Below the pieces are notes generated by a model. It made no database searches and was not told the DNA's origin. It saw nothing but the letters and a program-made list of their open reading frames with translations. 64,000 bases of DNA from the NCBI GenBank assembly GCA_963693365.1, contig CAVNZM010000009.1, forward strand, positions 7,998,001 to 8,062,000. Reading direction: 5' to 3'. Each line of letters opens with the position of its first letter. Positions within the stretch are counted from its first letter, which is position 1. The position numbers and the translations under genes were made by a program. The stretch is from Amoebidium appalachense. Lineage: Eukaryota > Ichthyosporea. Of this stretch, positions 1-28,258 are shown piece by piece.

Positions 1-123
<123 letters not shown>

Positions 124-143
124 ACACGTGCACGCATACTTAC

Positions 144-6488
<6,345 letters not shown>

Positions 6489-6531
6489 TTTGAACTATAA
6501 CACCATTAGATGGCAAGTGCTCAGTAAGTTA

Positions 6532-6631
6532 TCATATCAGCTCTCTGTTTCTCATCATAGCTTGACTTGCGTCAATACCAATTCATATCAGCTCTCTGTT
6601 TCTCGTCATAGCTTGACTTGCGTCAATACCA
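6532..6631 (+). repeat. Tandem direct repeat, two copies of about 49 bp
   Basis: Copies 6532-6580 and 6583-6631 share a 49 bp unit that begins tcatatcagctctctg and ends gcgtcaatacca, with one clear mismatch (catcatag against cgtcatag). It lies 44 bp upstream of the UVSSA start codon, in the region shared with the divergent glycosyltransferase relic. Confidence 0.9.
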
Positions 6632-7636
6632 TCAGAAGGACCATGGGGCTGAAGACTGCATGTTGTCCCCTGCCAGCTCATGAGCTCAGTCTGCGTGAGT
6701 GGCAGTAGGCGACTGACCGTCTTTCGGACTTCAAGTTCTGCCCGAGATCCTGAGGGAGGGTGACGTAATCATTACCAAACACCAACCAAATCGTTCTACC
6801 TTATCACGTTTCATCTGCCGGGTAACACGCCCTCCGGAGTATCACATTCGAATCTAAAGAGTACCTGCTTAATATCTATATTAGTAGGTTTTTCATTATG
6901 TGAACTACACAGGGAAATATGCTGCAGCTCTATCGAACGGCACTCGAGGTCCCACCTTCACTGTGACGGTGTGAACGTCGCTGCAGGTACAACTCAGCAA
7001 AAAGGTGCCGTACTACCATGCATGACTGTGAGCCAATAATTTACATACTAAATAAACATATATAGGTACATTGACCATGCTATTGAATAAAGATCATGTG
7101 CGCGGGCTTATCCTATTCCCTGATTGGTCCTCTTTGCCCTTCTAGGCTACGAATTGAAACTAGTTGAGCTTACCTGATGGCTGCCTTCTGCCCCATATAA
7201 TTTGCTCCAAGCTGCCTACAGCATCTTTGCCATAGAATGTGCAAAAAACAAATTTGTTTGACTTGGTTCTTGGTTTCCGCCTCTTTAGATATATCTATCA
7301 TGCTTTACGAGCGTACACTCCAGCGTCTAACTTATAAAGTTTCGACAGGACTCAATGAGCTCATACTTAGATAACCAATGAAATGACGTTATACTGCTTT
7401 TTGTGCACATTTTGTTACATTCCCCATTTCAGGTTTCGCCGTTCCGCGGCGCCTGGCACCAGGCCCGCGGCCCCGCTGAGCCTGACAGGCTGACAGTGTC
7501 ATGATGAGCTTTAGAGTCACACAGTAAAATGCGAACGATGAAGGCTTTGGAGTGTTAGTTATTTTAGCACTTGTAGCTTCACTTGGCGAATGTACATACG
7601 GGGGCCTTGCACTAAAAGCAACGTTTGCCCCTCAAA
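6632..7636. other. Spacer between divergent genes, probable promoter region
   Basis: About 1 kb of balanced-composition DNA without microsatellites, lying between the UVSSA start (minus strand) and the transmembrane open frame at 7637 (plus strand). No convincing open frame or RNA gene is seen. It holds a GC-rich hairpin at 7444-7470. Its position suggests it carries the promoters of both genes. Confidence 0.5.
7444..7470. promoter_or_regulatory. GC-rich perfect-stem hairpin
   Basis: CCGCGG and GCCTGG on the left pair with CCAGGC and CCGCGG on the right around a two-base loop, with one extra C on each side. It stands in otherwise AT-balanced spacer about 170 bp before the plus-strand open frame. 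The role is unknown; a regulatory or structural element is a guess from position. Confidence 0.4.
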
Positions 7637-8715
7637 ATGAAGCCAAGCGGGCATGTACTAATGAAAAGGGTAGGGTTTATCTTCCTTGCCCTTGGGATTC
7701 TGGTTACAAGCTTTCTCCTTTTATGCTTTGGCGTTCCAAACACGACAATACGTGTGTCTGATAGCATGCTTAGGCGCCTGGTCACGCAACATGCCAACAC
7801 GCACACCTCTAATCCGTTGTTAAATACAAGAAACCCCCCTGGTGTGTCACCAGAACAAACACTAAGCAACTTGCTCATCCCTATACGCCCACTTGTGAAA
7901 GATCCGTATTTTTTCTCTCCACCCTCAAGTTCCCCCCCTTGTCTACGAATAAAATTCAGCTTGGCACACCACCATCATCCCTTCTTGGACAACGCCCTAT
8001 GTTATCGCCTCACGACACGTTCCAGAAAAAAGCTGGTTGGCAGTCTTCACACAGGGATACAACACAGAGCAATACGGGCTAAGCGGGCTCTCTAAACCTT
8101 CTCAAGCTAAGCGCGTTGCTTGTGTTATCGGTGGGGATATCTATAGGTTTGCCAAATAATACGGGGCCGTCAACGAAGATGTCGTGTTGTTCTATCTGAG
8201 CGGTTCCCAGTCAAGGGTGCTCAGGATGGGTGACACGGTTACTGTGCTGCTGCAAAACGGGGCCATCTTGCCATCTATTGCAAGGTATGTTCCCCCTCCG
8301 CTCTGCCAATTGTTTGTTTCCTCGTCTGGGAACCCCATCTTTACTTGAATGCCCCATTAAGTATGCCGGCTTTGTGTGCACGCTCATCCTTCTAGAGCTT
8401 CTATGCGGCACTGCTTAACATTGAGTATTCGAAACTTCATCTATACTCAGTGTTCAACGTTTGCGTGACCACCTCCTCCCCCCTCCCCTCCCCCCTCCCC
8501 CCCCCCCACCCCCACCCCCCAACACGCGCACACACACAGACACACCCTTTTCTTCTCTATTCATCCAACCTCCTTTCTGCATCGGATCCCTATCCCACTC
8601 CACCCAAAGATCCCCGCCCCAGTCCCCCTATGCCTCCCTTGCTTTCTCGCACCCCTGCCTTCCTCCTTTCGCCGGCGACTCACGTTCCCCCCTTATCCCC
8701 CACCCCCCCTAGATC

Positions 8716-9480
<765 letters not shown>

Positions 9481-10015
9481 TTGTCTCTCTCTCACACATT
9501 CCTGCCCCCTCCCCCCTACTCACCACCCACCCCCCTTTCGTTCTTCTAAAACATCCTTCCTTCTCCCCCCCCTCCCCCCCCCTCCTCCCCCCGTTTCCCC
9601 TCCCCCTACACCCACCACCGCACCACCACTATCGTAACATACACAGGCACACAATCATCCACACGCTCCCACCAACAACTGTGACACCACAAAACCTACC
9701 CTTTTCCCCCGGACTCTGTCTTTCCAGAAGCAGATGTGTAGCACCATCACAAAAGCCTTGCCAACTCACCAATTTGAAAATAATAGATGTTACGGTCACA
9801 GTTACCGGTGTCTTTTTGTGTTAGTGCGTGGTGCTGGGGGTGATGGTTTGTGGGCAAGTGGGGTGACCACCCCGGGGAGCCAGGGGGGGGGGGGGGGGGG
9901 GGGGGGGGGGCGCTTATGTGTGGTTGGGTGTATTGTGGATGTGTTTGTGTGGTGGGTGAGTTTGGGATATCGGAGTGGTTGTATGCGTGTTTCCAAAAGT
10001 TCGTTTTCTTTTTCT

Positions 10016-10020
<5 letters not shown>

Positions 10021-10092
<72 letters not shown>
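10021..10092. repeat. Poly(T)-poly(G) composite tract
   Basis: About 37 T followed by about 35 G with no interruption, just upstream of the catalytic exon of the GT92 relic. The same T-then-G arrangement recurs at several other sites in the window. Confidence 0.97.
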
Positions 10093-10093
<1 letters not shown>

Positions 10094-11034
10094 ACATGTG
10101 CTCATGAGGCTGTCCCACAGATTCCTCCCGCAAATCCCAAGAGCTGACGGTGACACCATATATACAACATGTGCATCTTCACACAAATCAAAGATCAGGC
10201 GCGGTACGTGCGTGATTGGGTCGATTATGATAGGAGAATAGGTGCAGATCACTTCTTCATAAGCGACAACAACAGCACCGACCAATTGAAAACCATGTTT
10301 TAAAACGACCCGGACATGGAGATTCTCTATTGGCCGTTTGAAAAATCCCAAATTCAGGCGTATATTTTCGGGTGGCTTGCAATGGAATCACGGTGCAAGT
10401 GGGGAATATTTATGGATCTCGATCAAAACATATTCATAAACGAAACCACCTTTTTAGGTGAACGAACTCTAGCCGGTGCGGTGAATCGAGTTCTTGCAAC
10501 CAACCCGAAAACCGGCCAAATATGTTTAAGAAGTAAAGTTTATGGTTCTTCTGGTCACGCACGTATTCCCAACGCACATATTCCCGAGGTTCATATTCAC
10601 ACAAACCTGACGGGACAAAACGGCGAAGTTGGGCAGCGCATGCCTAACTGTATGATTCGTCTATCGTCTGCTGAATTAGACACGGTTATTCATAAATTTT
10701 CAATTCAACACCTACCGTGCACCACCAAGGAATAACAGTTCCAAATAATAACGCATATTTCAACCAATATTCGGTGAGAAGTTTCGGGGATTACTTGCAG
10801 AAATTCGAAGGAAGAAACGGGTTGGTTGCGGATTGGGACCTAAAAAGTCACAGTTTGTTTGCAAGCGGCCCAATAGATTTGGACCGTCCACCCGAGGAAT
10901 TTGCGACTGGTATGCGGGGCGCAAATGAAGATACAGCATTTAGAGATGTCTATCGCATGATGATTATGGGTGATAAAAACGTACCAAGACAACCCACATA
11001 TGTCCCCTACATTCCGGGACCCCACAGCGGTTAA

Positions 11035-11449
11035 TTATTGGTGCTAATAATTGGTGCAACCACTGTACGCCTTTTTCAGGGACACATGTGCTTGTAAGGC
11101 TTTGGTTTACGTGTGTATGATGTGGGACGCCTGGGTCACCGTCTGTGTGCAAGCAACTTATTGATAAATATACATGTTAGATCTAGTATGGAGTTAGAAT
11201 GTATTTTATTGAGGATATAGATAGAGATTGAATATGTGAATTTACGCTTGCTCTAGTATATCAGAACTACTCCAATTTCTATGTTAGCATAATTGATCAA
11301 GAAATCACGAGCCTGCATGGGCTGGACCCATGGATGAAATCAGACAGGCTGTGACACTCAAATACATCTCACCGTGCCTCTCCTCCCCCCCCCCCCCCCC
11401 CCCCCCCCGCCCCCCGCCCCGCCCTCGCTCCCCCTCTCCCCTCCCTCCC

Positions 11450-11489
<40 letters not shown>

Positions 11490-11999
11490 CCCCGCCCTCG
11501 CTCCCCCTCTCCCCTCCCCACTGACACCTTCCAACCAACACACAACAACGCAACGCGCGCAGGCAAGTGTTTACGAATACTCACTCGTAGCCCTGAATAA
11601 TGACATATATCCTTTACCTATAATCTGAGGTTTAATTGTGGCATGAAAGGTACAGAGAAAAAAGGATGCACACGTTTGGGCACATGTATCACATGGTATT
11701 ACTCTAGCCGCTGAATGTTGGCCCGGGTTTTGGGTCCAGACTCTCGGACGTTCCAATCTTCAAGTCAGGGCTACGGTAGGGCTCGTAGACTCATGATCCA
11801 GTTTGAGCTCATTACATCTGATTTTAAAATTTTGGAAAGAATATAATAAAAAAGAAAATCATTGAATTTGAAATAATTTATTTATTCCACAGGGTATGGG
11901 TGTCCACTAAGGTGATTTCACTCAGTAGGACCTTGGAGGCCCTGTCTCCTGCTTCGTAACTATATTCCCCCCTTGCCTCCGGCGAAGGGGGAGAGGGAG

Positions 12000-12041
<42 letters not shown>

Positions 12042-12623
12042 AGGGAGGGAGGAAGGGAAGGGGAGGGGGGGGGAGGAAGGGGGTGAAGAGAGAGAGAAGC
12101 GCACCTGTACAGTGGCTGCGCTCGAGGACGGGGTGAGATATTGTGCGGGGGGGGGAGGGGGGGGGGGGAGGGGGGGGGGGGGGGGGAGGGTTCCGAGAGT
12201 CATGAAGGGGCCCGGGGGGAGCCTTACGTAAGGAGAAGTCGAGGATGGGGTGAGCTCTAGGCCGAGGGGGGAGGGGGAGTAGTTGGGGGGGGGGGGGGGG
12301 GGGGATGATGGGGGAGGGCCCACTTTGTCCATACATGCACACAGTATATGCATATTTTCAGATTCAGAGCCATGCAGATACGCATATACATATTACCAAT
12401 ATACCACATATGCCTTGCCAGTTGTGGACCGTCATCGGGATATCTATGTTTATGAACATCTATATTTCGACATCTCGATATGTAGGCCCATGTCGTGTCA
12501 CCGGAGTGGCCGGAGCTGGGGCGGCCAATAAAGTGGTCGAGTTCATTATCCCCCTCCCCCCCCCCACATACAACACACACACACACACCACCATCATAAC
12601 CACTGTACAACCACCACCTCCTC

Positions 12624-12717
<94 letters not shown>

Positions 12718-13283
12718 GGCACACCGCACACGCACACGCACACGCACACGCACACGCACACGCACATGCTCATCCACCCACACCCACCACTGGTCGAAAA
12801 TCAAGGCTGCTGGCAAACTTGAAGAAACATGATCTGCATTGCAGCACTTTCTTCTGGTTTATTCACAACCATGTTTATAATATTCAGTAGTACTGTACCT
12901 CGTATCAACCTACTGTGCAGACACATTAATAAATCTCTGTCGCCCTCTAGCAGGCTACACATATGTGTGGAAACACCAACATAATTTAATGCAATCAATA
13001 TCCCTACTTTTTTTGTGTGTTTTATAAAAACTTTTTTCATATGAACTGAATATGTACCATACCATGAATAAATCAATATTTCCCCGTGCACATGTCCTAT
13101 TGTGTACATTCACCCCTGTTCATTTTGCCTGCCAACTGATATAGAGTACAAGTGTCTGCAAACATTCTTCCATGCATGGAGTAGAAAATTAACGGAGTAT
13201 ATAGTAACAAGAGCGTGGTGTGAGCCATACATGTACGTGAGAGTGCAAGTGTGTGCGCGTGTATGTGTGAGTGTATGTGTTTT

Positions 13284-13319
<36 letters not shown>

Positions 13320-13435
13320 TCTCCGCTATTATCGCAGTATCGCAGTCGTCTTGTGATTGTCAATGTTCTAAGTGTCCTTGTGCGCTAGTACGTTTCTGGC
13401 GGGTTCACATTGCACAACATCCGGTGAAAAAAACA

Positions 13436-13474
<39 letters not shown>

Positions 13475-13488
13475 AAAAAAAAAAAATT
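11035..13488. other. Spacer between the GT92 relic and the 3' end of TSG101
   Basis: Contains C runs with a near-duplicated C/G-rich unit at 11,383-11,517, G runs at about 12,003-12,040, 12,147-12,186 and 12,284-12,304, a (CA)n array at 12,629-12,712 and an AT-rich stretch at 12,840-13,110 that could include the TSG101 3' UTR. Short frames such as one ending at 11878 (-) or one around 12,480-12,560 (either strand) look weakly protein-like but have no partner exons. No gene is called. Confidence 0.6.
12629..12712. repeat. (CA)n microsatellite
   Basis: A perfect CA array of about 84 bp followed by a CACACG-type hexameric variant to about 12,770. Confidence 0.97.
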
Positions 13489-22715
<9,227 letters not shown>

Positions 22716-23284
22716 TCTCCATAAAAGCTCTTTAGCACGCTGTGTGAAATCTAGGTTCCGTTTTCCCTACTACAACTTGCCCTTTTAGATGTAAATGTAG
22801 CCTACGTAGGAGTATAGTTGGTATAGCTGAGCCGTTGCTAAGTTTTCTTTCCAAGGCACGATTGCGGAAACTAGTATTTTTTTAGGAAAAATAAGAAGAA
22901 GAAGGGGGAGGAGTGGAGGAGGGTTACACGGAAAGAGAAGTTTTATTCCGGTCCAAAAAATTCATATGTTTTTTCAGAAAGCGAAAAGCATGTTCTCTCT
23001 GTGTTCCAAGTCAACACACAACTATTACTTCAGCTGTGATTCTATTTTTTTTGCACAGCCGATGCTGACGCAATCATTCTAGGGTACGCACTACGCAGTA
23101 GTATGACTTATCAATCAACAGAATGGCAAACCATACGTTCGTCTTATCGTTAGGGACGCCATATCACTAACCCAAGCAATTCAACCCAGACCTTCAAAGA
23201 AAAAGAATACATATTGAAATACGAATCCTTGGCTCAGGAAGGCTTATAGTTCTTTGAGCCCTCAGTGCGGTGGTATACGCGCAC

Positions 23285-23428
23285 TACAATAAAACTATTA
23301 TTCAAAGTATGTATCATCTCATATAACCTCAAAATCTCAGTTGAACACCCCCCCCCCCCCCCCCCCCCCCCCCCCGGGCAATACAATAAAACTATTATTC
23401 AAAGTATGTATCATCTCATATAACCTCA
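23285..23428 (+). repeat. Direct repeat pair of 47 bp flanking a poly(C) run
   Basis: The unit begins tacaataaaactattattc and ends catataacctca. It occurs at 23285-23331 and 23382-23428, separated by about 50 bp that includes a C run. Part of the unit with its downstream flank (ataacctcaaaatctcag) recurs at 23,756-23,780, again followed by C. Confidence 0.9.
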
Positions 23429-23801
23429 TTGCTCCTTAAAGGGCTGACTTGCTTGCTGTGCCCCGGTAGGTTTTGAGGGGGGCCTGTTGGGGGGCAGCAG
23501 TAATGATGTCTTCTTGCGGAGTGCGGCCTGGTCATCATCGCTGCATATGACTAGTTGGAGCAAACTAGTTTCACGGATACACGTGCACTTGTACCTTTGC
23601 CCGCTGGTGTCCTTTGGTCACTTGTTGTTTTATTTTTTATTTCATCGCTGTGGCTCTTTCGAAGTCAGTTATTTTGGTGGTCATGTAGCCTGTGGCTGCA
23701 CGTTGCCTTCATAACCACTGGACCACTGATCAATAAATCCCAGTCAAGAGTAAAAATATAACCTCAAAATCTCAGTTGAAACCCCCCCTGGGGGGGATTA
23801 A

Positions 23802-23905
23802 GCACACAAAAGAATTATAGAGTATATGGGGGGGGGGGGGGGGGCATTAAACACTCAGGGGGGGGGAGGGGGGGGGGGGTTAAACACACAAAAGATTTAT
23901 AGAGT
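23802..23905 (+). repeat. Short direct repeat around poly(G)
   Basis: Two related units, one starting attaagcacacaaaagaat at about 23,803 and one starting ttaaacacacaaaagattt at about 23,880, each ending in tatagagta. G-rich tracts lie between them. Confidence 0.75.
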
Positions 23906-24096
23906 AATATATAAATGCCCTGAAACAGAATATGGAACACTTTTAATACAGAGACATGTTAATTATAGAATATATATAAAAGGAACAATGGGAGCACAAT
24001 TGCAAGCGTATAGCCTTTTGGTGAGATTATTTGGGGGGGGGGGGGGGGGGGGGAGGGGAAGGGGGGGGGGGGAGGGACCCCTTCTGTTTCCCCTCT

Positions 24097-24164
<68 letters not shown>

Positions 24165-24549
24165 TTTTTTTTTTTTTTTGGTTTGTTTTTGTTTTTGGGT
24201 TGTCGTTGGTTATGTTGTCACTTCTGTTGTTGTTTTTGAGTAGATCTAGAGAGACAGAGAAAAAGTGTGCGTGTTTTTTACTCATTGAGTGGTATCTAGA
24301 GATTTATGCATATTAAATGTGTGTAATGTGTAAACTTTGCAAAAGCTAATGTTGGGGATGTGATTGGTGTAAGGAGTCTCAAGAAAACGGTTGATAACCT
24401 TTTTTTATAGTGCTATGTTTTTTTTTTTTTGTTTTTTTTTTTATAAGTTTTTTTGGTGGTGTTGGGGGGGGGGGGGGGGGGGGGGGGGAAGACGCTTTGT
24501 TGTGAGTGTGTGTGTGTGTGGCACGGTGTGTCTACCTGTACTGTATGCC

Positions 24550-24551
<2 letters not shown>

Positions 24552-24601
<50 letters not shown>

Positions 24602-24701
24602 TGTGTGCGTGTGCGTGTATGTGCGTGTGTGTGCGTGTGTGTGCGTGTGTGCGTGTGTGCGCGCGCGCGCGTGTGTGTGTGTGTGTTCGTGCGCGCGCGC
24701 G

Positions 24702-24781
<80 letters not shown>

Positions 24782-24830
24782 TGTATGTGCGTGCGTGTGT
24801 GTGCGTGCGTGCGTGTGTGTGTGTGTGGTA
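24552..24830. repeat. (GT)n microsatellite with GC interruptions
   Basis: GT arrays at about 24,552-24,594 and 24,706-24,778 with TGCG and (CG)n variants between and after. Translations are Cys-Val or Thr-His runs only. Confidence 0.95.
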
Positions 24831-25409
24831 CGTGTGGTTGTGTGTGAAAGCTGTGGTGATACAGTCGTGCTGAATGTGGGGTGTGTGTGGGTGTGGGTGT
24901 GGGTATAGGTGGGAGGGTGGGTGGGTGGGCCGGGGGGGGGGGGGGGGGGGGGGGGGGCATAGAAAAGCATCACAGTTTCGAGTACATGGCGGATTTTCTG
25001 ATTCCTTCTGCCGATCAGACAGAGCATGGTCCAGCCATAAAGATATTGAGAGATTATCTACGACGATGTGCTCTGCATTTTGGATATATGGTGGGGATAT
25101 ACTACAATATTTCACTCGGAGATATATACTGATATGTCTAAAATTTACGTCGGATATGACGCGTAACATAGTTCATTCGCTGTAGCTACTAGCAATTACC
25201 AATCCGATGTAGTCATCTTGAGCAGTGCACGTATTAGCTTCAGTTACTAGAAAGTTTATGTCCGAAACATCAAATATGGGTGTGTTTACCTGTGTTGTGC
25301 ACCGTGTTTGAGTGTATGTGCCCAGATGTGCCCTAATGCCATGTTGTGTGTGATGTCACGGTGTGTTACAGTAACAGCATGTTGTGTGTGTTTCACGTGT
25401 GTGTGTGTG

Positions 25410-25454
<45 letters not shown>

Positions 25455-25651
25455 TGTGTGTGTGTGTGTGGTGGTGGTGCGGGGGGGGGGGGGGGGGGGG
25501 GGGGAGGGTTGGTGAATGGGTGGTGGGTGACTGTGTGCGTGTGTGTGTACTAAGGCCAACATCTCATCACTTACACACACCATTCAATATATCTCTTACA
25601 TTTAGCCAATTAGCGTGTGTCTCAACTGCACTGGCAAGTCTGAATAACTTT

Positions 25652-26645
25652 TCACGCCTTGGTCTTCCTCGTATGATGCTCATCTTCCAACTTTGCCTGA
25701 ACTTGTTCCATAGTCAGCCCTGTCGTTTCCGGCACCATTACCGCAACAAACACACAACTTACAATCGCGGTACCTGTACAAATAAGGAAACTGAACCCTC
25801 CAATCGCGTCGCTGATCAGCGGGAATACAAAGGCAATAGCAGCCTGTGAAAGACGATAACACATTTGATTGGTTGCCACGCCGAGACCTCTCTGTTCGGT
25901 TGGGAACAGTTCCGGTGAAATAACGAACTGAACCCCCATTGGGAAAAACCCGAAAAACTCGATCCCGAGAAGAAAAGCAACAGCGGCGTAGTTCCACGCA
26001 TCCACATAACCAAACTGCGACGCAACAGCAAAAAAAGCTGCCATTACAGAAGCCACCGCCCAACCAATCAGCATTGTTTTTTTCCTTCCAATCCACTCAA
26101 CCAAAGGGTTGGAAACAATCGTAGATAGAAACATGGCAGCACCAACATAGACACCGGCAATCTCAGGGTTGTTCAGACCAGCTTGGATAAAAGTTTCGTT
26201 GCTGTAGTAAACGACAAAGTATCCTGACGCAAAGGGTGTGATGATGGGAAGAACAGTGACGATAAGCAAGGGGCGGTAAAGATACGGGTTTTTCAACATG
26301 GCCTTGTATGCACCGAAAAAGGACTTCTTGTCGGTTTCAGCTTGTTTTTCGTGCGCCACACGGTATTCCTCGTATTCTTGGTCGACGTTCTTTGTCCAAC
26401 GCAGCCTGTGGGGTGCAATATGTACATGTGAGCATGTACATGAGGAAGTTTTCAAACATTGTATCATGACCAGAAATTCTCCTCGAATGATACCAGGTTG
26501 GGCATGCAGGCAGAGGTTGTATAGGTTCTGAGTGTGGTGTCGCAGTGGTATGGGGAAAATAACCATGGCGAAAGAGGAAGAAAGATGTTGTACGAGTTAT
26601 TGAGCCAAGAACGGATCAGGCGTCTGTGCACATGTGCCTGTGCTT

Positions 26646-26678
<33 letters not shown>

Positions 26679-28258
26679 GGGGGGGGGGGGTAGTGAGAGG
26701 AGGGATGGGGGGGGGGGGGGGGGGGGGGGGGGAGCGGGGGTGTGGGAGGGGAAGGGGGGGGGGGGGGGAGGGGGAGGGCCGAGGTGGGGGGGGGGGGGGG
26801 GTACTTTTCAAGAACACGGCGTGCCTTCTCCTCTTTTCCTTGCACATACAATGTCCGGGGGCTTTCAGGCAAAAACGAAGCAATGGCCAGATGCAACACA
26901 GCAGGAAGCACGCTCACACAGTACAGCCCCCGCCATAACTCAGGTGTTCCCATGACGATGCTCATACCCATAACCATCCCCCCAAGACACCCTGCAGCAA
27001 AAACACTTTGCGATAATATGGTCAAAGGTCCGCGGCAACGCACGGTAGAACACTCCTGTATGTAAACCATATTCGCAGATCCGTTAATTCCTATCCCCAC
27101 GCCCGCGATGATCCGTCCTACGACGAGCATGGCGTAGTTTTGCGAAAAAAGCATCATGATTCCAGCGGTAAGGTAGAGAGCGTTGTTGTACAATTGAGTT
27201 TTGTGGGCACCCACCCTCCTAATGAAATAAGCAGCGGGAAACGAGCCCAAACATGCACCAATAGGGAACAACGCCACGACAAGTGCCCATTGGGCGTCTG
27301 TCAGAGGTTCCCCTCGGTCAGCAAGCCATTTCCTGACGGCGGGCCTGCGGAGGGCAAGGGTATGCAGAGGGAAGTTCAGAAACTGTTACATGCATGTAGA
27401 CGGGCGGGTGTGCACGTGCTTGTTAGTGAGGCCCAAGATTCCCTGTTCCTTCTTCTACGGTAGATTTGTTTGGGGGTGGATGCCACTACAGGCAGCCCCT
27501 CTGGGGACTGCGGCGGGAGAGGCCAGGGGGGGGAGGGGGGGGGGGGGGGAGGGAGGGAGGGAGGGAGGGAGGGGGGGGGGGGGAGGGGGGGGGGGAAGGT
27601 TGCTGCTAACGACGGTAGAGTTATCTGTTTAAGCATACACACCTGCATGACAGTGTATTTCACAGTTTGTATGGTCTCATGGTTGTGCACATTGTGGTCT
27701 TTCGAATGAGTGTGTGCAAGGTAAAGTGCCCTCACGAACTCGAAAAGCCAGGATTATTTGCATTTATTTATCAATTTGTTTTCGGCTAAGAAAAAAGCAT
27801 TAACCGCTTCAGGAGAAGCGCGTGTACGTGTGTGCAGATAAAAGATCTATGCCGTGTACATGCGAAAGAGGGGAAAGGAGAGGTATCGCGATTGGGAAGG
27901 AAAAAACATACGCAGAGTTGTTGACGACAGTGTTTGCAAACCCATCAGCAAAACCGGGAAGAGCGGCCACGACAGAAACCAACACCAGCATGGGCGTCAT
28001 TTTCTGCTCTTCTTCCCCAACGGGACATTCGCCTGTTTCTTCGCATTTCCTTTGTGCAAAAACACGCGCAGTATTGGAATCTTCCCTTTGAAACGAGCGT
28101 GCATCGTCTTGCTTTCCGCTCGAGGCTGTTTTCTTTTCTACTAAAGGTATTTCAAACATGATTGGGGCGAAAGATACATTATTAATTTCCTGGGATTTCA
28201 CATCGCCTTCTTGGTGAGATTGGAGGTTAACTCCAGATGTATTACTTGGAGAAGCCAT
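25652..28258 (-). CDS. MFS sugar transporter, SLC2/GLUT-like (complete, 3 exons)
   Basis: A membrane permease of the major facilitator superfamily, probably carrying hexoses or a polyol across the plasma or vacuolar membrane; the substrate cannot be read from the sequence. Exons (minus): 27912-28258, 26805-27344, 25652-26405, phases matching, 1,641 bp, 546 residues. The first about 90 residues are hydrophilic and likely cytosolic. Then TM1 (LVLVSVVAALPGFADG). Family signatures: GRIIAGVGIGINGSAN after TM3, PESPRTLYVQGKEEKA at the start of the central loop, PLVEWIGRKKTMLIGW between TM8 and TM9, ELFPTEQRGLG after TM10 and PETTGLTMEQVQ after TM12. Exon 2 ends directly on a C run in the sense strand (donor GTACCC). 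Met at 28258 was chosen because the upstream frame (to about 28,367) shows no added conserved sequence. Neighbours are unrelated. Confidence 0.94.
26649..26801. repeat. Poly(T)-poly(G) and G-rich tract in transporter intron 2
   Basis: A T run at about 26,647-26,677 passes into G runs reaching to 26,801, directly against the exon 2 donor at 26,799-26,804 (minus strand). Confidence 0.95.
27530..27600. repeat. (GGGA)n/poly(G) tract in transporter intron 1
   Basis: Short purine tandem of GGGA type between G runs, about 200 bp from exon 2. No coding signal. Confidence 0.85.

Larger units (their letters stand above)
22716..25651. other. Spacer between TSG101 and the sugar transporter
   Basis: The first 560 bp upstream of the TSG101 start is free of microsatellites and is the likely promoter zone. 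Then come the repeat pairs at 23,285-23,905, homopolymers near 24,032-24,180 and 24,466-24,487, (GT)n arrays at 24,552-24,830 and about 25,400-25,470, and a unique AT-rich stretch at 24,960-25,300. In that stretch a minus-strand frame was noticed but neither family nor splice partners could be named. No gene is called. Confidence 0.6.

Noticed and set aside
12460-12560. Short frames on both strands that look protein-like (VTGVAGAGAANKVVEF on plus, DHFIGRPSSGHSGDTTW on minus)
   Set aside because: Both strands look equally coding and neither joins to another exon; not enough to call.
24956-25170. A minus-strand frame with a donor-like GTGATG before a C run, looking like an exon
   Set aside because: No acceptor, no partner exons and no family recognised.
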